Below are positions 31,630-44,600 of a stretch of DNA of 64,000 bases, one piece after another; the first letter of the stretch is position 1, and each line of letters opens with the position of its first letter. A program made the position numbers and the translations under genes. The stretch covers positions 64,001-128,000 of the forward strand of contig CAJNDS010000924.1 of assembly GCA_905221605.1 (NCBI GenBank), in the 5' to 3' direction. The DNA is from Symbiodinium natans (taxonomy: Eukaryota > Sar > Dinophyceae > Suessiales > Symbiodiniaceae). The notes beneath the pieces were generated by a model. The model saw only the letters and a list, made by a program, of their open reading frames with translations. It searched no databases and had not been told where the DNA came from.

Positions 31630-33017
31630 ATGCGGCCGTTGACAATCCGCTGTCTTGCTGGCTCCACGTTTGAGCTTCATGTGGATGATGCGGAAACGGG
31701 GCTGGATGTGCGAAGACGCGTCGCAGGAAGTGTTGGCATTTCCGCAGCGTCAATCGTGCTGACTTCAGGTGAGCGTCTCCTCGAACTGCACCAGCCGCTG
31801 CTGCAACAAACTCAAAACCAAGAGCTCACATATGTGGTGCGGAAATGTGGCGCAGGCTGCGCGGCGCGCAGTGTAAAACGAGCACTAACAAAGACAGGGT
31901 TGAATGACGACACGGATGCCATGGATGTCGTTGCCGCCTTGACCTTCGGCCGCAATTTCAACCAGAGCTTGGTAGGGGTGCAGCTTCCCAGCGGCCTGCA
32001 GACCTTGACCTTCGGGCATGATTTCAACCAGAGCTTGGAAGGGGTGCAGCTTCCCAGCGGCCTACAGACCTTGACCTTCGGTGAACGCTTCAACCAGAGC
32101 TTGGAAGGGGTGCAGCTTCCCGGCGCTGTAAAGACCTTGACCTTCGACCGAGATTTCAACCAGAGCTTGGAAGGGGTGCAGCTTCCTAGCGGCCTGCAGA
32201 CCTTGACCTTCGGTTTTCATTTCAACCAAAGTTTGGAAGGGGTGCTGCTTCAAAGCGGCATACAGACCTTGACCCTCGGCGATTGTTTCAACCAGAGCTT
32301 GCAAGGGGTGCAGCTTCCCAGCCGCCTACAGACCTTGACCTTCGGCCATGATTTCAACCAAAGCTTGCAAGGGGTGCAGCTTCCCAGCGGCCTACACACC
32401 TTGACCTTTGGCGACAGCTTCAACCGGAGCTTGGAAGGGGTGAGCTTCGCAGCGGCCTACAGACCTTGACCTTCGGCCCTGATTTCCACCAGAACTTGGA
32501 AGGGATGCAGCTTCCCAGCGACCTACAGACCTTGACCTTTGGGCATGATTTCAACCAGAGCTTGGAAGGGGTGCAGCTTCCCAGCGGCTTACAGACCTTG
32601 ACCTTCGGTGAACGCTTCAACCAGAGCTTGGAAGGGGTGCAGCTTCCCAGCGGCCTACAGACCTTGAGCTTCGGAAAATCTTTCAGCTTGGAAGGGGTAC
32701 ATAAGCCAAACAGCCTGCAGACCTTGACCTTCGGCCATGATTTCAGACACAGCTTGGCAGGCGTGCAGCTACTTCGCGGCCTCTTCGGCGATTGTTACAA
32801 CCAGAGCTTGGAAGGGTTGCAGCTTCCCAGCGGCCTACAGACGTTGACCTTCGGATTTTCTTTCAACCAAAGCTTGGAAGGGGTGCAGCTTCCCAGCGGC
32901 CTACAGACCTTGACCTTCGGCCCTGATTTCAACCAGAGCTTGGAAGGGGTGCAGCTTCCAAGCTCCTTACTGCGTTTCTCTCGCACATGTTTACGGTGCA
33001 CACGTCTTAAACTCTGA
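31630..33017 (+). CDS. Ubiquitin-like / leucine-rich-repeat protein, single exon, frameshifted
   Basis: The ATG at 31630 opens a domain of about 75 residues beginning MRPLTIRCLAGSTFELHVDD, with LTSGERLLELHQ, which resembles the ubiquitin-like N-termini common in dinoflagellate repeat proteins. From about 31936 there are some sixteen 66-bp (22-residue) units of the type FNQSLEGVQLPSGLQ plus TLTFG, a BspA-like leucine-rich repeat. The frame breaks at about 32442: the unit reads GGGGTGAGCTTCGC where its neighbours have GGGGTGCAGCTTCCC, a one-base loss, and the repeat resumes in the second frame to a TGA at 33015-33017. One unit near 32673-32790 is shortened in frame. No introns and no telomere-type repeats interrupt it, unlike every other gene here. 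It could be a functional gene with a sequencing error, a retrocopy or a young pseudogene. Confidence 0.85.
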
Positions 33018-33084
33018 GGTCGCAACTGGAAAAGGAGCTTGGTCATACGCGCAGCCGATCTCTCCGGGCTGCCTCACTAAATCG

Positions 33085-33226
33085 TACTTGGAGGTTTATG
33101 GTACTTAGTAACCCAATCATATCTGCACTTATAGCCCAATTGTAACCCTATTAGGGTACTTAAGGGGCTCATATGTGGGGTATAACTACACTTGTACTGT
33201 AGTACTAAGCACCCTCATCCAAGTAA
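33085..33226. mobile_element. Family B variant element
   Basis: GTACTTGGAGGTTTATGGTACTT at the left; the right end near 33205-33226 is degraded (AGTACTAAGCACCCTCATCC). Located 70 bp after the LRR stop codon. Confidence 0.65.
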
Positions 33227-33466
33227 ACATTAAACCCTCTCTTTCACATGTAGATTTCCAATCGCATGCCCAAACCGGTATAAGGTCAGTTTTTGGGGTA
33301 CCCACCCTAGTAAACCCTAATCACCATAATTGTGCGGTTAACCTTTTTTGGCCCGGGGTACTAAGCAAGTGAGCCTCCTGAGCTCTTTCGTTTTGTGGTG
33401 TCAGGGTTGAGGCGTTTGTTGGCTCAGGGCTCTGCTCTTTCCGCAAATCACTGTGAGTTTGCACAG

Positions 33467-33560
33467 GAGGCTTTCCCAAGACGATTGCTTCCTGCGGATC
33501 ATGGTGTTTTGGAGCAGGGGCACGTGGCAAGAATCCTGCGCCTTTTGGCCGCGGCGGGCT
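33467..33560 (+). CDS. Possible additional 5' exon of the kinase gene
   Basis: EAFPRRLLPADHGVLEQ continues as GHVARILRLLAAAG after an AG at 33465-33466. It could be the helix leading into the first cyclic-nucleotide-binding domain, since the next exon starts VVIAQGDPG. A CCCTAAA-like tract follows and not TTTAGGG. Phase is compatible but not proven. Confidence 0.35.
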
Positions 33561-33776
33561 CACCTCCAAACCCTAAACTCTAAACTCTAAACCGCCTTTT
33601 GTAGGCAGGAGGCGGGGTTCGCTTCGCTACAGCGAGCCATGGCACACATACATAGAGACTTACTTCAAGTGCCGGAGCACCCAACACCTTGGACCCCAAC
33701 ACTCCTCAACCCGGAAACCCTGACAGTCCCTGGCAGATGTCAGCATTGTCAACACTACATCTATGCATGTACGTAT

Positions 33777-33872
33777 GGGTATGTATGTATGTATGTATGT
33801 ATGTACGTATGTATGTATGTATGTATGTATCTTTCTATCTTATATATATATATACATATTCTATTTATATTT
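33777..33872. repeat. GTAT and TA microsatellite
   Basis: About fourteen tandem GTAT/GTAC units followed by TA repeats. Confidence 0.9.
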
Positions 33873-33959
33873 ACATGTATCGTAACAGATCAAAGGGGGA
33901 GGTGGTAGGGCAGAGGGTTGCCATGTGCACCCGAATTCATAGATGGTCCCCGCGGCCAG

Positions 33960-35662
33960 GTCGTCATAGCACAGGGTGATCCAGGACGCCGGGTTTTAAG
34001 ATTCTCTACAGTTTAGGGTTTAGGGTTTAGGGTTTAGGGTTTAGGGTCAGTATCAGTATGACTTAGGCTAAGGGACTTAGGGTGTCGGGTTTGGGGTGTA
34101 TTTATGAGATTCGGTTCTATTGGGGCCTCGGGGTCTGGGGGCATGAGGTCCTAGCTTAAGGGTTTTGGGTTTAGGGTTTAGGGTTTAGGGTCTGTGCTCA
34201 GCTGGTTCACGGAAGTGGTGTCACGGCAACTGCTCTCAGTATCGCGACGACTAGGATGCCGAAGCATCGGTATCAACCCCAAAGGAGTATGTAATTTGGC
34301 GCCGGGAACGGTGGAGCATTCAGGATTTGGGAGTCCTGTTAGGGTTTAGTGTTTAGGGTTTAGGTTTTAGGGTTTAAGGGTTTCTAGCAGGTAAGTAAGC
34401 ATGATGTACCAACAACACGTCCAGGATCGGAGTTCTTCGTCATCAAATCTGGAACGGCCACCGTCTCCATCGCCCAGGACGGTTGCGCTGGTGCTGTGGG
34501 GCCCAAGTTTCCAAAGAGCCCAATACTAAGACAGAAGTCCGAGATGGAGCGTGAAACTCATATCTGCCGCGCACGTCCCGAACCCCAGACCCCTAGTACA
34601 GTTCACTACACTCCTAAACCCGAAACGCATACGCCCCAAACGCCCTGAAAAACTCCGAAAGCCTACACGCTCAGTTCGACATGAGGGGGGCTGAATTCGA
34701 ACAATCTAGAGAGGTGCCCATCCAATCCCTAAACCCTAAACCCTAAACCCTGAACCATAAACCCTAAACCCTAAACCCTAAACTCTAACCCCTGCAGGAC
34801 GAACAGTCAGCTCAGCAAGTGGCCACGCTGACTTCCGGCGACTACTTCGGCGAGGCAGCCCGGGCACCCAGACTCGGCAGAGCACCTTAGCGTTTAGGGT
34901 TTCGGGTTTGGGGTTTAGGCTTTAGGGCTTAGCGCCTCCATAACAGGCCGCCCCAAGCCCTAAACCCCGGAGGTTATGTTGACTTTTTAGGTGTAGACGG
35001 TTCATACTCGAAGGACTGCATGGGCAAAAGCAGGGTTATGCTCATCATCAGCCTAATCACGGTTGTGACCCTACTTGCCTACCCATGAACCTTCCAAGCC
35101 CCCCATTAAGCCCTAAACACAGGAGAGCATCCTTCTTGGAGGTTCCTTGGGGTAGATATCAGTAGGGTTTTAAGTACCCTCACAATAAAGTAGGGTTATA
35201 AGTATGCTAAATAGGCTTATTTGTAGTTACCTCATTTTATATGCCTACTTATAACTACCCCCCAATGAACCTCCAAGTAAGGCGCTCCTCCGAGACGAGC
35301 CACGGACGGCCACGATCACCGCGGCCACCAACCTCAGCCCCTGGCCACTTTTTTTGTTGGGGCTTTACAGGGTGAGGTGTTGGACATAATATGTTTTTTA
35401 AATTTTAGTTGCCCTTGATCCCCTGCAGAATCCTTACAAGGCCATAGACATTTGTCTGTAAATACACCAGGGTTCTGGTGTGAAGGGCTTTTGGGGGGTT
35501 GTTTGGGTGTTGGGGCTTAAGGCTTCGAGGTTCGGTGTCTATTGGGCCCTGCAGGGTCTCTCAGGGTCCGTCGGATCGTAAACCCAAGGCACACTGAAGC
35601 TGACCCGAGAAAAGTTTCGCGAGCTGGGCTTACACGAGAAGTTGCACTTCGCCAACCGCAAG
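33960..35662 (+). CDS. Kinase gene exons 1-5: first CNB domain
   Basis: Exons 33960-33984, 34425-34477, 34798-34854, 35282-35336 and 35589-35662. Together they read VVIAQGDPG, SEFFVI, then KSGTATVSI, GDYFGE (the phosphate-binding cassette start), ALLRDEPRTATITA, and LTREKFRELG with HEKLHFANRK. The Gly-Glu plus Arg-Thr-Ala pattern is the cyclic-nucleotide-phosphate-binding cassette. Donors are GA, GA, GC, GC, GC. The acceptor of exon 4 lies at the right end of a family B element. Confidence 0.88.
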
Positions 35663-35743
35663 GCCAGTTCTCCTTTTTTTGGGGGGGTTTAGGGTGTGGG
35701 GTTTCCAACGGCATCTTTTCTAAGTCTGCTTTGTCATGTGCAT

Positions 35744-35776
<33 letters not shown>

Positions 35777-38668
35777 GAAACCCTTAACCTTAAACCCTAA
35801 ACCCTCAACCGCGGCCAGGCTTCATCCCATGTCCAGGCCCCATTCTTTCAAGGTTGGGTTGAGTTCGATGGTGATAGTACCCTAAACCCTAAACCATAAA
35901 CCACTTTCCTATACTGGGTAGCCCAGTGGTACCCTTTTCCCTTATTTTGGGGTTCAAGGTTCCCTTATAAAGTAACCAACCCAAAAACAAGTGCCCTGAT
36001 TATAATATGGTTACTGGGCTACTAAGTATAAGCCCTATAACTCATATTGGTTGGTGGCCTCTTTAAGTAGGGTTTCTGTTTTGTAGGGGGGTTCTTATTA
36101 GGGTCTGTATAAGGGCAACAGATAAAGAGGCCACTGGCTTTTTCAACCTACAGCAGCGAGCGACCCCACGAAACCATGTCTACCCCTAAGCCACTCTAGA
36201 CCATGCTGATGAAGCTTCATTGGTTAGCACAAACTAGGGGTTACAAGACGGGGATCTGTACTGATCACCTTGCTTAAGGTTCGTGCAACCCTAAACTGTG
36301 AAACCTCCTAAACCCTGAACCCTACTAAACCCTAAACCCTAAACCCCAAACCCTAAACCCTAAACCCTTCAATCTCAACCGCTGCCCTGGTCTAGGCAGT
36401 CGGTGCAGGGAAAACAGCACCCACGGAGCGGAAAGAGAGTATCGTCCTGGGCTCAGGAATTCCCTTCAAACCGGGTTTAGGGTTTAGGGCCTAGGGTTTG
36501 GGATTTAGGGTTTAGGGTTTAGGGTTTAGTGTGCAGGGTGATGGGGGTGTCAGGCTCCTAGGCAGGCCCTTGGGACATTTTTCAATTTTCCCTTATTGGG
36601 TTTAAGAGGCTCCTCCCCAAACCCTAAACCGTAAACCCTAAACCCTAAACCCTAAACCCTAAAGCTAACCCTATTCAGGAATATGTTTCAGAGGGCTCTA
36701 AGGGCCATCCTAGCTCCGTCCCCGAAATCCAAAGCTGTCACAGGGAACGAGGGCGCGGGGTTTAGGGTTTAGGGTTCAGGGTTTAGGGTTCAGGGTTTAG
36801 GGTTTAGGGTTCAGGGTTCAGGGTTTAGGGTTTAGGGTTTAGGGTTTAAGTTTTAGGGTTTATTTAGGGACGTCCATAAAAGCTTTATGTTGGTTACCGG
36901 GGGAATAAGAAAGACAACGACTATGCCAATTTGAAATTATCAGAATACGGCAATATAGTACTTTGTTAAGATAATAATGCAGCAATCAAATAGTATCATA
37001 ATAGAGTACTAATGTACTAACATAACAATATGTTAAGGTGACAAGATAGCAATATAGTAATTTATTGGTATACTCATAAGGATATAACTCCCAAGAATTT
37101 CATACCAGAAAGTTGTAAAATTTCATAATGTAAGAATGTAAGAATATGATGGTATCATAATAACAGTATATTAACACAACAATGTGGTAATATGATAGTA
37201 TACTAATATAGCAATAGAAAGGAATCTTTGTTGCGCTTACAATGTATTAACAAACTAGTATAAAAATATTGTAAACTATAGTACAAATTTTGTATATTGA
37301 CCCATGTATTAATACACTAATTTCATAATATAGGATTCCAAAGTTGTACAGCCGCGAGACAAATGTGGCCATTTTGGCATGGGCAATCATCCAAGCCCTG
37401 ATTCCCGGCGCCGGAAGGCAAAGGGAGGGGTTTGGTCAAGGTTCAGGGGTTGGGGGGAGGGTATAATAGGTTGGATGCTGGAGTCCTTGGTGGTGTCTAA
37501 GGAGAAGACTGATGACGAGCGCGAGTTGATGAGGAGGGCATTGCTAAGCAATGAAAGCTTGTGGCTCGACTGCAGTGGCTGCTGATTGATCTGCTGATCT
37601 GACAGACAGAAAGTTGCATTTTTGCCCTAAACCCTAAACCCTAAACCCTAAACCCACAAGTGATTGTTCCTGGAAGCGAAGTCTGGTCAGGAGGTGAAAT
37701 TTAGTCGCGGCACACAAACACATTGCCCTGTATTGGGCTCTGTTCCCGGTGCCTCGTCAGGAATTCCATGGTCGTCTTAGACGAGCAGCGTGTTAAGGAC
37801 GGGCCTTCGCCCACTCTGTGGCCTCCTAAAGCCGCGCCTGCGTAGGTGGCCCTTGCTGTTTAGGGTTATTGTCCGGGTTTACGATTGCAGTCGGCCCAGG
37901 GCTGACTTCAGTGACGCCACTGAAACAGTATGTGCTGTCTCACGTGCTTGCGCCACCATGCCCCCAGTCTCAGAAGGGGGTGCACGAAAGTCGAAACCTT
38001 AAACCCTAAACCCTAAACCCTAAACCCTAAACCGCCGCTGTAGGCGTGCTGTTTGGCAGGACATCGTAAATGTCGCGTGGAAAGAGGAGGTTCAGGAAGA
38101 CCAGGTCGTCATCAAGGCTGAGCCAATCAAACTTTGCATGAATAGCAATCACATCTTAATGTATCATAATAAAAACCATATAGCATGATAAGAACATATG
38201 AATATCATCATTGTATACTAATATCAAATAGAGGGTTTTCGTATCATACTTGTAGAATCGCAACGAATGACTGCACCAAGCGTTTCGGTGCTGATGGCGT
38301 GGGCCATAAGACATATTAGGCTTATAGGTTTGTGTTTGTGTCGAGGTTTATGGCTGGTTCAAAGGGCCTAGACCATTGCTGCAGCGCAGCATGGGATTTG
38401 AATTTGTTGTCCCCATAACCAAGACCTTCTCTCGACCCTAAACCCTAAATCCGAATCCCGAAACCCTAAACCCGAAACCCTAAACCCTAAACCCTAAACC
38501 CTAAACCCTAAATCCTAAACCCTAAACCCTAAACCCTAAACCGTGCCTTCTTACACAGGAGGGCGACCTCGAGGCTGATTTCTTCTACATTGCCACGGAG
38601 CTCAGCTTTTGCGTCACTACTATTTGCTTACGAACCCCCCCCCCAAAAAAAAAAAAAAACACACACAC

Positions 38669-38699
<31 letters not shown>

Positions 38700-41600
38700 C
38701 GTACAAAAACCTATATTGCCCTTACAGGGAGTTTCTGAGCTTTAAATGGGGGTTTACGAAAATAAGGGACCCCCCAATATAGACCCCAAATAGTAGAACT
38801 ACCCTTATAATACGGACCCCAATCGGGTACCCCTACTTTCGGAAACACCCAAATTCCAAGCCCTCCAAACCTTGGACCCCGGGGTCAGCCAAAAACTAGA
38901 CATGTGGCTTCCCCGTGGCTGGGAGTTGCAGCTGTCCCTTGATCTTTTCTGAATCGGGTGAGAAATGCTGCGTTCCCCCTTATACTGGCAGTCCTTCATA
39001 GGGATGATAATAGGGGTACTATAATCACCAGTAAGGACTCATAGTATATATGGGGAGAACATCCCAAGTTATGGCTGCGTCAGTAGTAGACGAGGCTCCA
39101 CAAGCTGGAACTGCAAGCTGGCACCAGTAGGTCCAATCCCGTGCCTTCACGCTCGGACAAGCCCATTTCCTGCTAATGGGTTAAGATCCCCCCCCTTACA
39201 TATTCCATTTTTTTGGTGTTCCTAGGCAAAGAGAAGTACTTCTTCCACATAAGGGTAATATGGGGATTATCGTTATCTTCAATTTCTTTCGGGGGGGGTT
39301 CTTAAGCAAAGAGTAGATGACTTCCAGCCGAGGTACAGGAAGGATCCTTCGAGGTCACCGTCGAGGATGAGGCCCCGGAAAACGGGGGGGGGGGGGGGTG
39401 CTCAAAGTCCTCAACACGCCACAAGGTTAGGGTTTGAGGTTTAGGGGTTAGGGTTCAGGGTTTAGGGTTTAGGGTTTAGGGCTTAGGGCAACCTGACACT
39501 TGAATGCCCAGGCCTATGCCGACCCCAAAGCCCCAAGCCTTGTCTACACCCTATGAGCCCCCAAACGTTGAAGCCCAAAGCCAAGAAAGATTAAACCCCT
39601 AAGTAGTCTCCAAGCCTGCAAGACCTTCAATCCCCAAAGCCTTGAATACTAACCCTTAGGGTTTAGGTTTTAGGGTTTAGGGTTTAAACCTTAAACCCTA
39701 AACCCTATAAACCCTAAACCCTTCCCAACCTGGCTTTGGCCGCAGCCTGAGGCCAAAGGAAAGCTGAGCAGCAAGGTGGGAAGCATCTCGAAGGCGGATG
39801 TCGGCGAAGGGTTTAGGGTATAGGGTTTAGTGTTTAGGGTTTAGGCGGTTTAGGGTTTAGGGTTTAGGGGGTTCAGGGCTTTATTCTCGTTGTGGTGTTC
39901 TTGGGTTGGGGGAGGGGGGGGCGTAGAGTTTAGTTGATTTGGGGGATGCTGTAGGGTTGTATTGATGCTTGCTGCTTTTCATGGGGTTTCGCTTTTGTTC
40001 ACCAAGTTTCCTCTGCTCCCCCTATGACAGTTCCGGCGTTGCCAAGTTAACCCCAGGAAATCGCCCCAGTCAATGCAGGCACTGCGGGCCATGTTGCTGA
40101 GCGAAGCTCCAGACCATCTAGATCCCCTAAACCCTAAACCCCCCAACCCCTGACCCCCAAAACCCCTAAACCCTGAAACCCCTAAACCCCTGAATGCCTA
40201 AACCCCTGAGCCCCCAAACCCCTGAACCCCTGAACCCTACACCCCTGAACCCCGAAACCCTTAAACCCCCAAACACCTAAACCCCTGAACCCTAAACCCT
40301 ATTAAACCCTGCAAACCCCTGAACCCCCAACCCCAAACCCCAAACCCTAAACCCTAGACCCTGAACACCCAAACCTGTGAACCCCCCAAGCCTTTGCGGT
40401 CCAGGGCGGAAGCTTCGGCGAGCTTGCGCTGCGACTGGGCTTGCAGGATCATGCCGGTTAGGGTTTAGGGTTTAGGGTTTAGGGTTTAGGGTTTAGGGTT
40501 TAGGGTTTAGGGTTTAGGGTTTAGGGTTTAGGGTTTAGGGTTTAGGGTTTAGGGGGCCTAAAACCCGAAGCCCTAAATCATGCCCAGGGCCGAGCTGCTG
40601 GAGTGCTAGGCGCAGCTTGCAAGGAGAGAGAAGTTCACCCTGAGCCCCAAACCCTAAACCCAAAACCTAAACCCTAAACCCTAAACCCTAAACCCTAAAG
40701 GTGCGTTCAGAGGCAGAGATCTACATGGCCCCTGACGGCCCCTACACTTCGAAGCTTCAAAGACATGGAGGATGAAAGACACTAGGTGTTTAGGGATATA
40801 CTAGGTGTTTAGGGTCTAGGGTTTAGGGTTTGTAGAGGGTGTAGAGTTTAGGGCTTTTTAGGGACCCAAATGCAAAGGCCCATGCTGGCTCCTAGACAAT
40901 CAAAGCCCCTGACAGCACCTCCGACTCCCAGGCTCTACTTGACTCCAAGGGCGGCGACGGTAACTGCCAAGGACGGCATCCTCTAGTTAGCCCGGGGTTT
41001 TCTCAGAGGTCTTCGGTGCTGAGTGGGCAAAACATACCCCGGGGGCATTCAAAAAGCACCTCTTGCAAACCCAAACGTCAGCCCTCTTTCTCTTTGTGAG
41101 AAATGGATACCGAGAAATTCCCTTACGTCCGTAAGTACTACTGCAGGGTTGAGGTTTTCAGTTTAGGGTGTAGAGGAGTTGGGTGCAGTTTGCACCGTTC
41201 CGATTAGTTCTTAGGTGGCTTAAGGTTTAGTTTTGGGGCTTTGGGATCTGGGGGTTTACGCAAATAAGGGGCCCCTAATATAAACCCTCAAATAGTAGGA
41301 CTTCCTTAAAGGCAGGACCCCAAGAAGGTACCCTATTTTCGGAAGCCCCCCCTCTGTGGATTCGGGGGACGTAAGGTTCAGAGTCGGATGTTGGTCTGAG
41401 GGTTCAGGGTCCAGGGTCGAAGGGTTCTGCCCCAGGACTTCGGGGCCTCAGAGAGTGTAGGGTCTAGTGGTCTTTGCAACTTGCCTGTGTCGTATGTATA
41501 TCTTGTATCTATGTCTTTATCTATATCTGTATCATCTATATCTATATCTGTATCTATATCTAGGAATCTATGTTTTGTCTAGGTGTTTAGGTAGGGTTTT

Positions 41601-44600
41601 GAGCACACTGTGAGACTAGAAGATTCACATGAGACTCTCCCAGACACGTGAGACGGCAGATTGGGGTTGAGGGATTTAGGGTCTAGGGTTAAGGGTTTAG
41701 GGTTGAAGGGAAGAGGGTCAAGGGCGGGTGATGGTGGCGAGCGGGGGTTTAGGCGTTTGGGACTCAGGGCTTTCTATCTACGCTGCGTGGCCTACGGCCT
41801 CTCTCGGGTAGAACCCAGCGGGCCTTGCAGCTCACGGGAAACTTAAACCCATTCCTCACCCTCACAAGCCTCAAGTTGAGAAGCAGCCTGCAGGGGGGCC
41901 CCAAGGCCTCCCACACATCTTGCGCCTCAGGGCCTCCAGGGAGGAATTTGAGTAGTGCCCTTGTTCCCTTTTTTGGGCGGTTTAGGTTCCCTTCTCAACC
42001 GCCTTGAAGCAACAGAGGGCACCCGTTTCAATCCTAGGTTGCTGGGCAACCTAGGTATAGAAGCCTCCTGAAAGTCTGCTATTGCAGGTGTCTGGTACTC
42101 TGTGGGTCATCGACAGCAGCGGCCTTTCTTGTGAGGGTGCATACAAGGAGGGGCCCCCTTACTATAACTGTAGTTAAGGGACTTATAACCTAATTGAGGA
42201 TCCTTATAACCCAATTTAGGGTCCTCAAAACTCTACTGAAAACTAGAGGGCCCCTCCTTAGAGAGCTTGCATGCGCCTATTCTGCTAGTGTGCTTGGCAG
42301 CAGCGACCTTGCCGAGTGCAATTCCCTATGAATCAGCCCCCCTGAAGACTGTAAAGTCCTCAGGGGTCAGTTTCAAGACCATCTTGATGAAAGTCTCTGA
42401 CGACAAGATCTCCGAGCCGCCTGACCTCAGAGAATCGGGGTTTCGGGCTCCGGTGAGGGTTTAGGGCTTAGGGTTTAGGGTTTAGGGTTTAGGATTTAGG
42501 GTTTAATTGAGCCTCGCACAACTGTTCCCTCAGCCCCCCCTGGTTGTTAGAAGGGACTGGGGGACTCCGGTGCCCTACATGATTCCTTTAAGGCTATATG
42601 GGGGGGATATAGGGCACCTCATTCCCCCATTCCCTACCAGGAACCAGCAAAGTGAGCAGCCCAACTTTTCAAACAAATAAGTTGAGCCCTGCAGCAACAG
42701 CCGAAGAGAGCCGCCTTCTGTACCTTAAGGGCCAAAGCCCCTCAAGGCCCCTAAGCTCCCGAAAGCCCCAAAGGACCCCCAAAGCTCCTACATACAGCCC
42801 CGAAACCCCCTTTCCCCCCTAAACTCGAAACCCGAAACCCTCGGCTACATGATGAAGTCTCGGCCCTTACTCCCCTGCTTCCCTTATACCCTAAACCCCA
42901 AGCCCTAACCCTAAACCCTAAACCCTAAACCCCAAGCCCTAACCCAAAACCCTAAACCCTAAACCCAAAACCCTAAACCCTAAACCCTAAACCCTAAACC
43001 CTCAGGTACATGATGTATCTTGATCGCGTGAGCATCCTCGAGGTGCTCCTATCCGAGGAGAAGATCCTTGGTTCAGGGGGATGCCCTACTTGCTAGGGTT
43101 TAGGGTTTAGGGTTTAGGGTTTAGGGTTTAGGGTTTAGGGTTTAGGCTTCAGGGTTCAGGGTTTAGGGTTTAGGCTTCAGGGTTTAGGGTTTAGGGTTTA
43201 GGGTTTACCTGCACTTCTGACCCACTTATAAGCCCCTTAAATCAGTCCCCGAATATGATTTATAATTACATTTATAGGTACAGTTATAAGTACGGCTATC
43301 ATTGGCCAATAAGTACAATGAACCTCCTAGTAAGTTGTCCTAAAGCCCCGCACTCTGACATGTGACATGGGCAACAAGGACAACTACTAGTTGCTTAAGA
43401 ACCCCCCCAAAAAAAACAAATGAAAAAACATGTTCTTCCGTCGAAGGGCAATAGAGGGATGATTATCTTGTTTTTTTTTTTTTTTTTTGACGGGGGGGGG
43501 GGGGGGGTGTTCTTGAGCAGACAGTAGACAAACTAGGGGGGCCTCGCGCCTCTCGCTGACTCATGGAGAATGCCCATGCGTCGCACTGGGCGTCGTCTAC
43601 CCAGTTGCTACTAAGATCCCTCCCCCCCCCAAGAAAAATAAATAAATAACAGAGGGAAATCGCCGACAATCACTGAACAAATAGGGGAACAACCGCCGGA
43701 AAATCGGTTCGATTGTTCGTCGATTGATTTGTTCTTTCGTTGTTGAGTCTTGGTCGAATGTCCATTCTGTTCAATGTGACCACACTCGACGCATGACGGT
43801 TCGGGTTTTGGCGCGTTTTTAATCACCAATTCGGGGGAGCGCCCCGGGTGTTTCTGTTCTGGACAATGCGACAAGACCTTGGCAGAAACAACCTTTACCT
43901 GTAAGACTGAAATTGTTCGAGAGCTGTTTGATTTATTTTGGTGGCTTCCCCATTCCTTCCAACTCTGCTGACTTAGAAGTGAATGAAACCGAAAACCCTA
44001 AACCCCTAAAACATCATGATTGTATAGCTTCCTTAGGATGTGGACACACTTCCTTGTGCTGCCAAGGAAAGCTCTGGCTCAAGCACTGGTGGAGATGCAC
44101 TTCGCCAAAGGCGGGCGGTTTGGGCAAACCACCAAGAGACCTCCATCCGTCCGTCTGGTTGTTTCGTCTGTGCGCGCCTCTGACAGTATTTCTACATGTC
44201 TTCCTCTCCCTGTGATTTGTTTCTCCACTCATAGGGTTTTGTATGTAGCATCGACCTGTCATACGGTCCGCTTCTTCACGAACATGACTGCTGTATGCGC
44301 ATTCGTCGCCAAAGCTTGGATTTGGACGACTCATGCCGCGCTTTGATCGCTTGGGTCAGTCAGCCCAACCACACTCCCCCAAACCCTAAACCCGAAACCC
44401 TGGTCATCTGACGCCTTTTTCCTCTCCCGCAGTGCTATGGCGTGCACATGTGTACATGTAGTTGTCGGATGGGGCCCTTGGCCCTCATCTTTTCCACGCG
44501 CCACGGCCTACCACCCTGAACCCAGACGAGGTTTCATGGTGAGCGGACTTGTTCACAAGCAGTAGTTGGGTCCACTGGTCGATCACGTATAGCAAACATG

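Noticed and set aside
31812-33046. Minus-strand frames with repeated KLWLKSCPKVKVCRPLGSC
   Set aside because: Shadow of the plus-strand LRR gene: the 66-bp repeat keeps other frames open.
37365-37380. Dinoflagellate spliced-leader relic (GTGGCCATTTTGGCAT)
   Set aside because: Only the 11-nt core GCCATTTTGGC matches the spliced leader as I remember it. The site lies inside kinase intron 6 and not at a gene start, so chance is likely.
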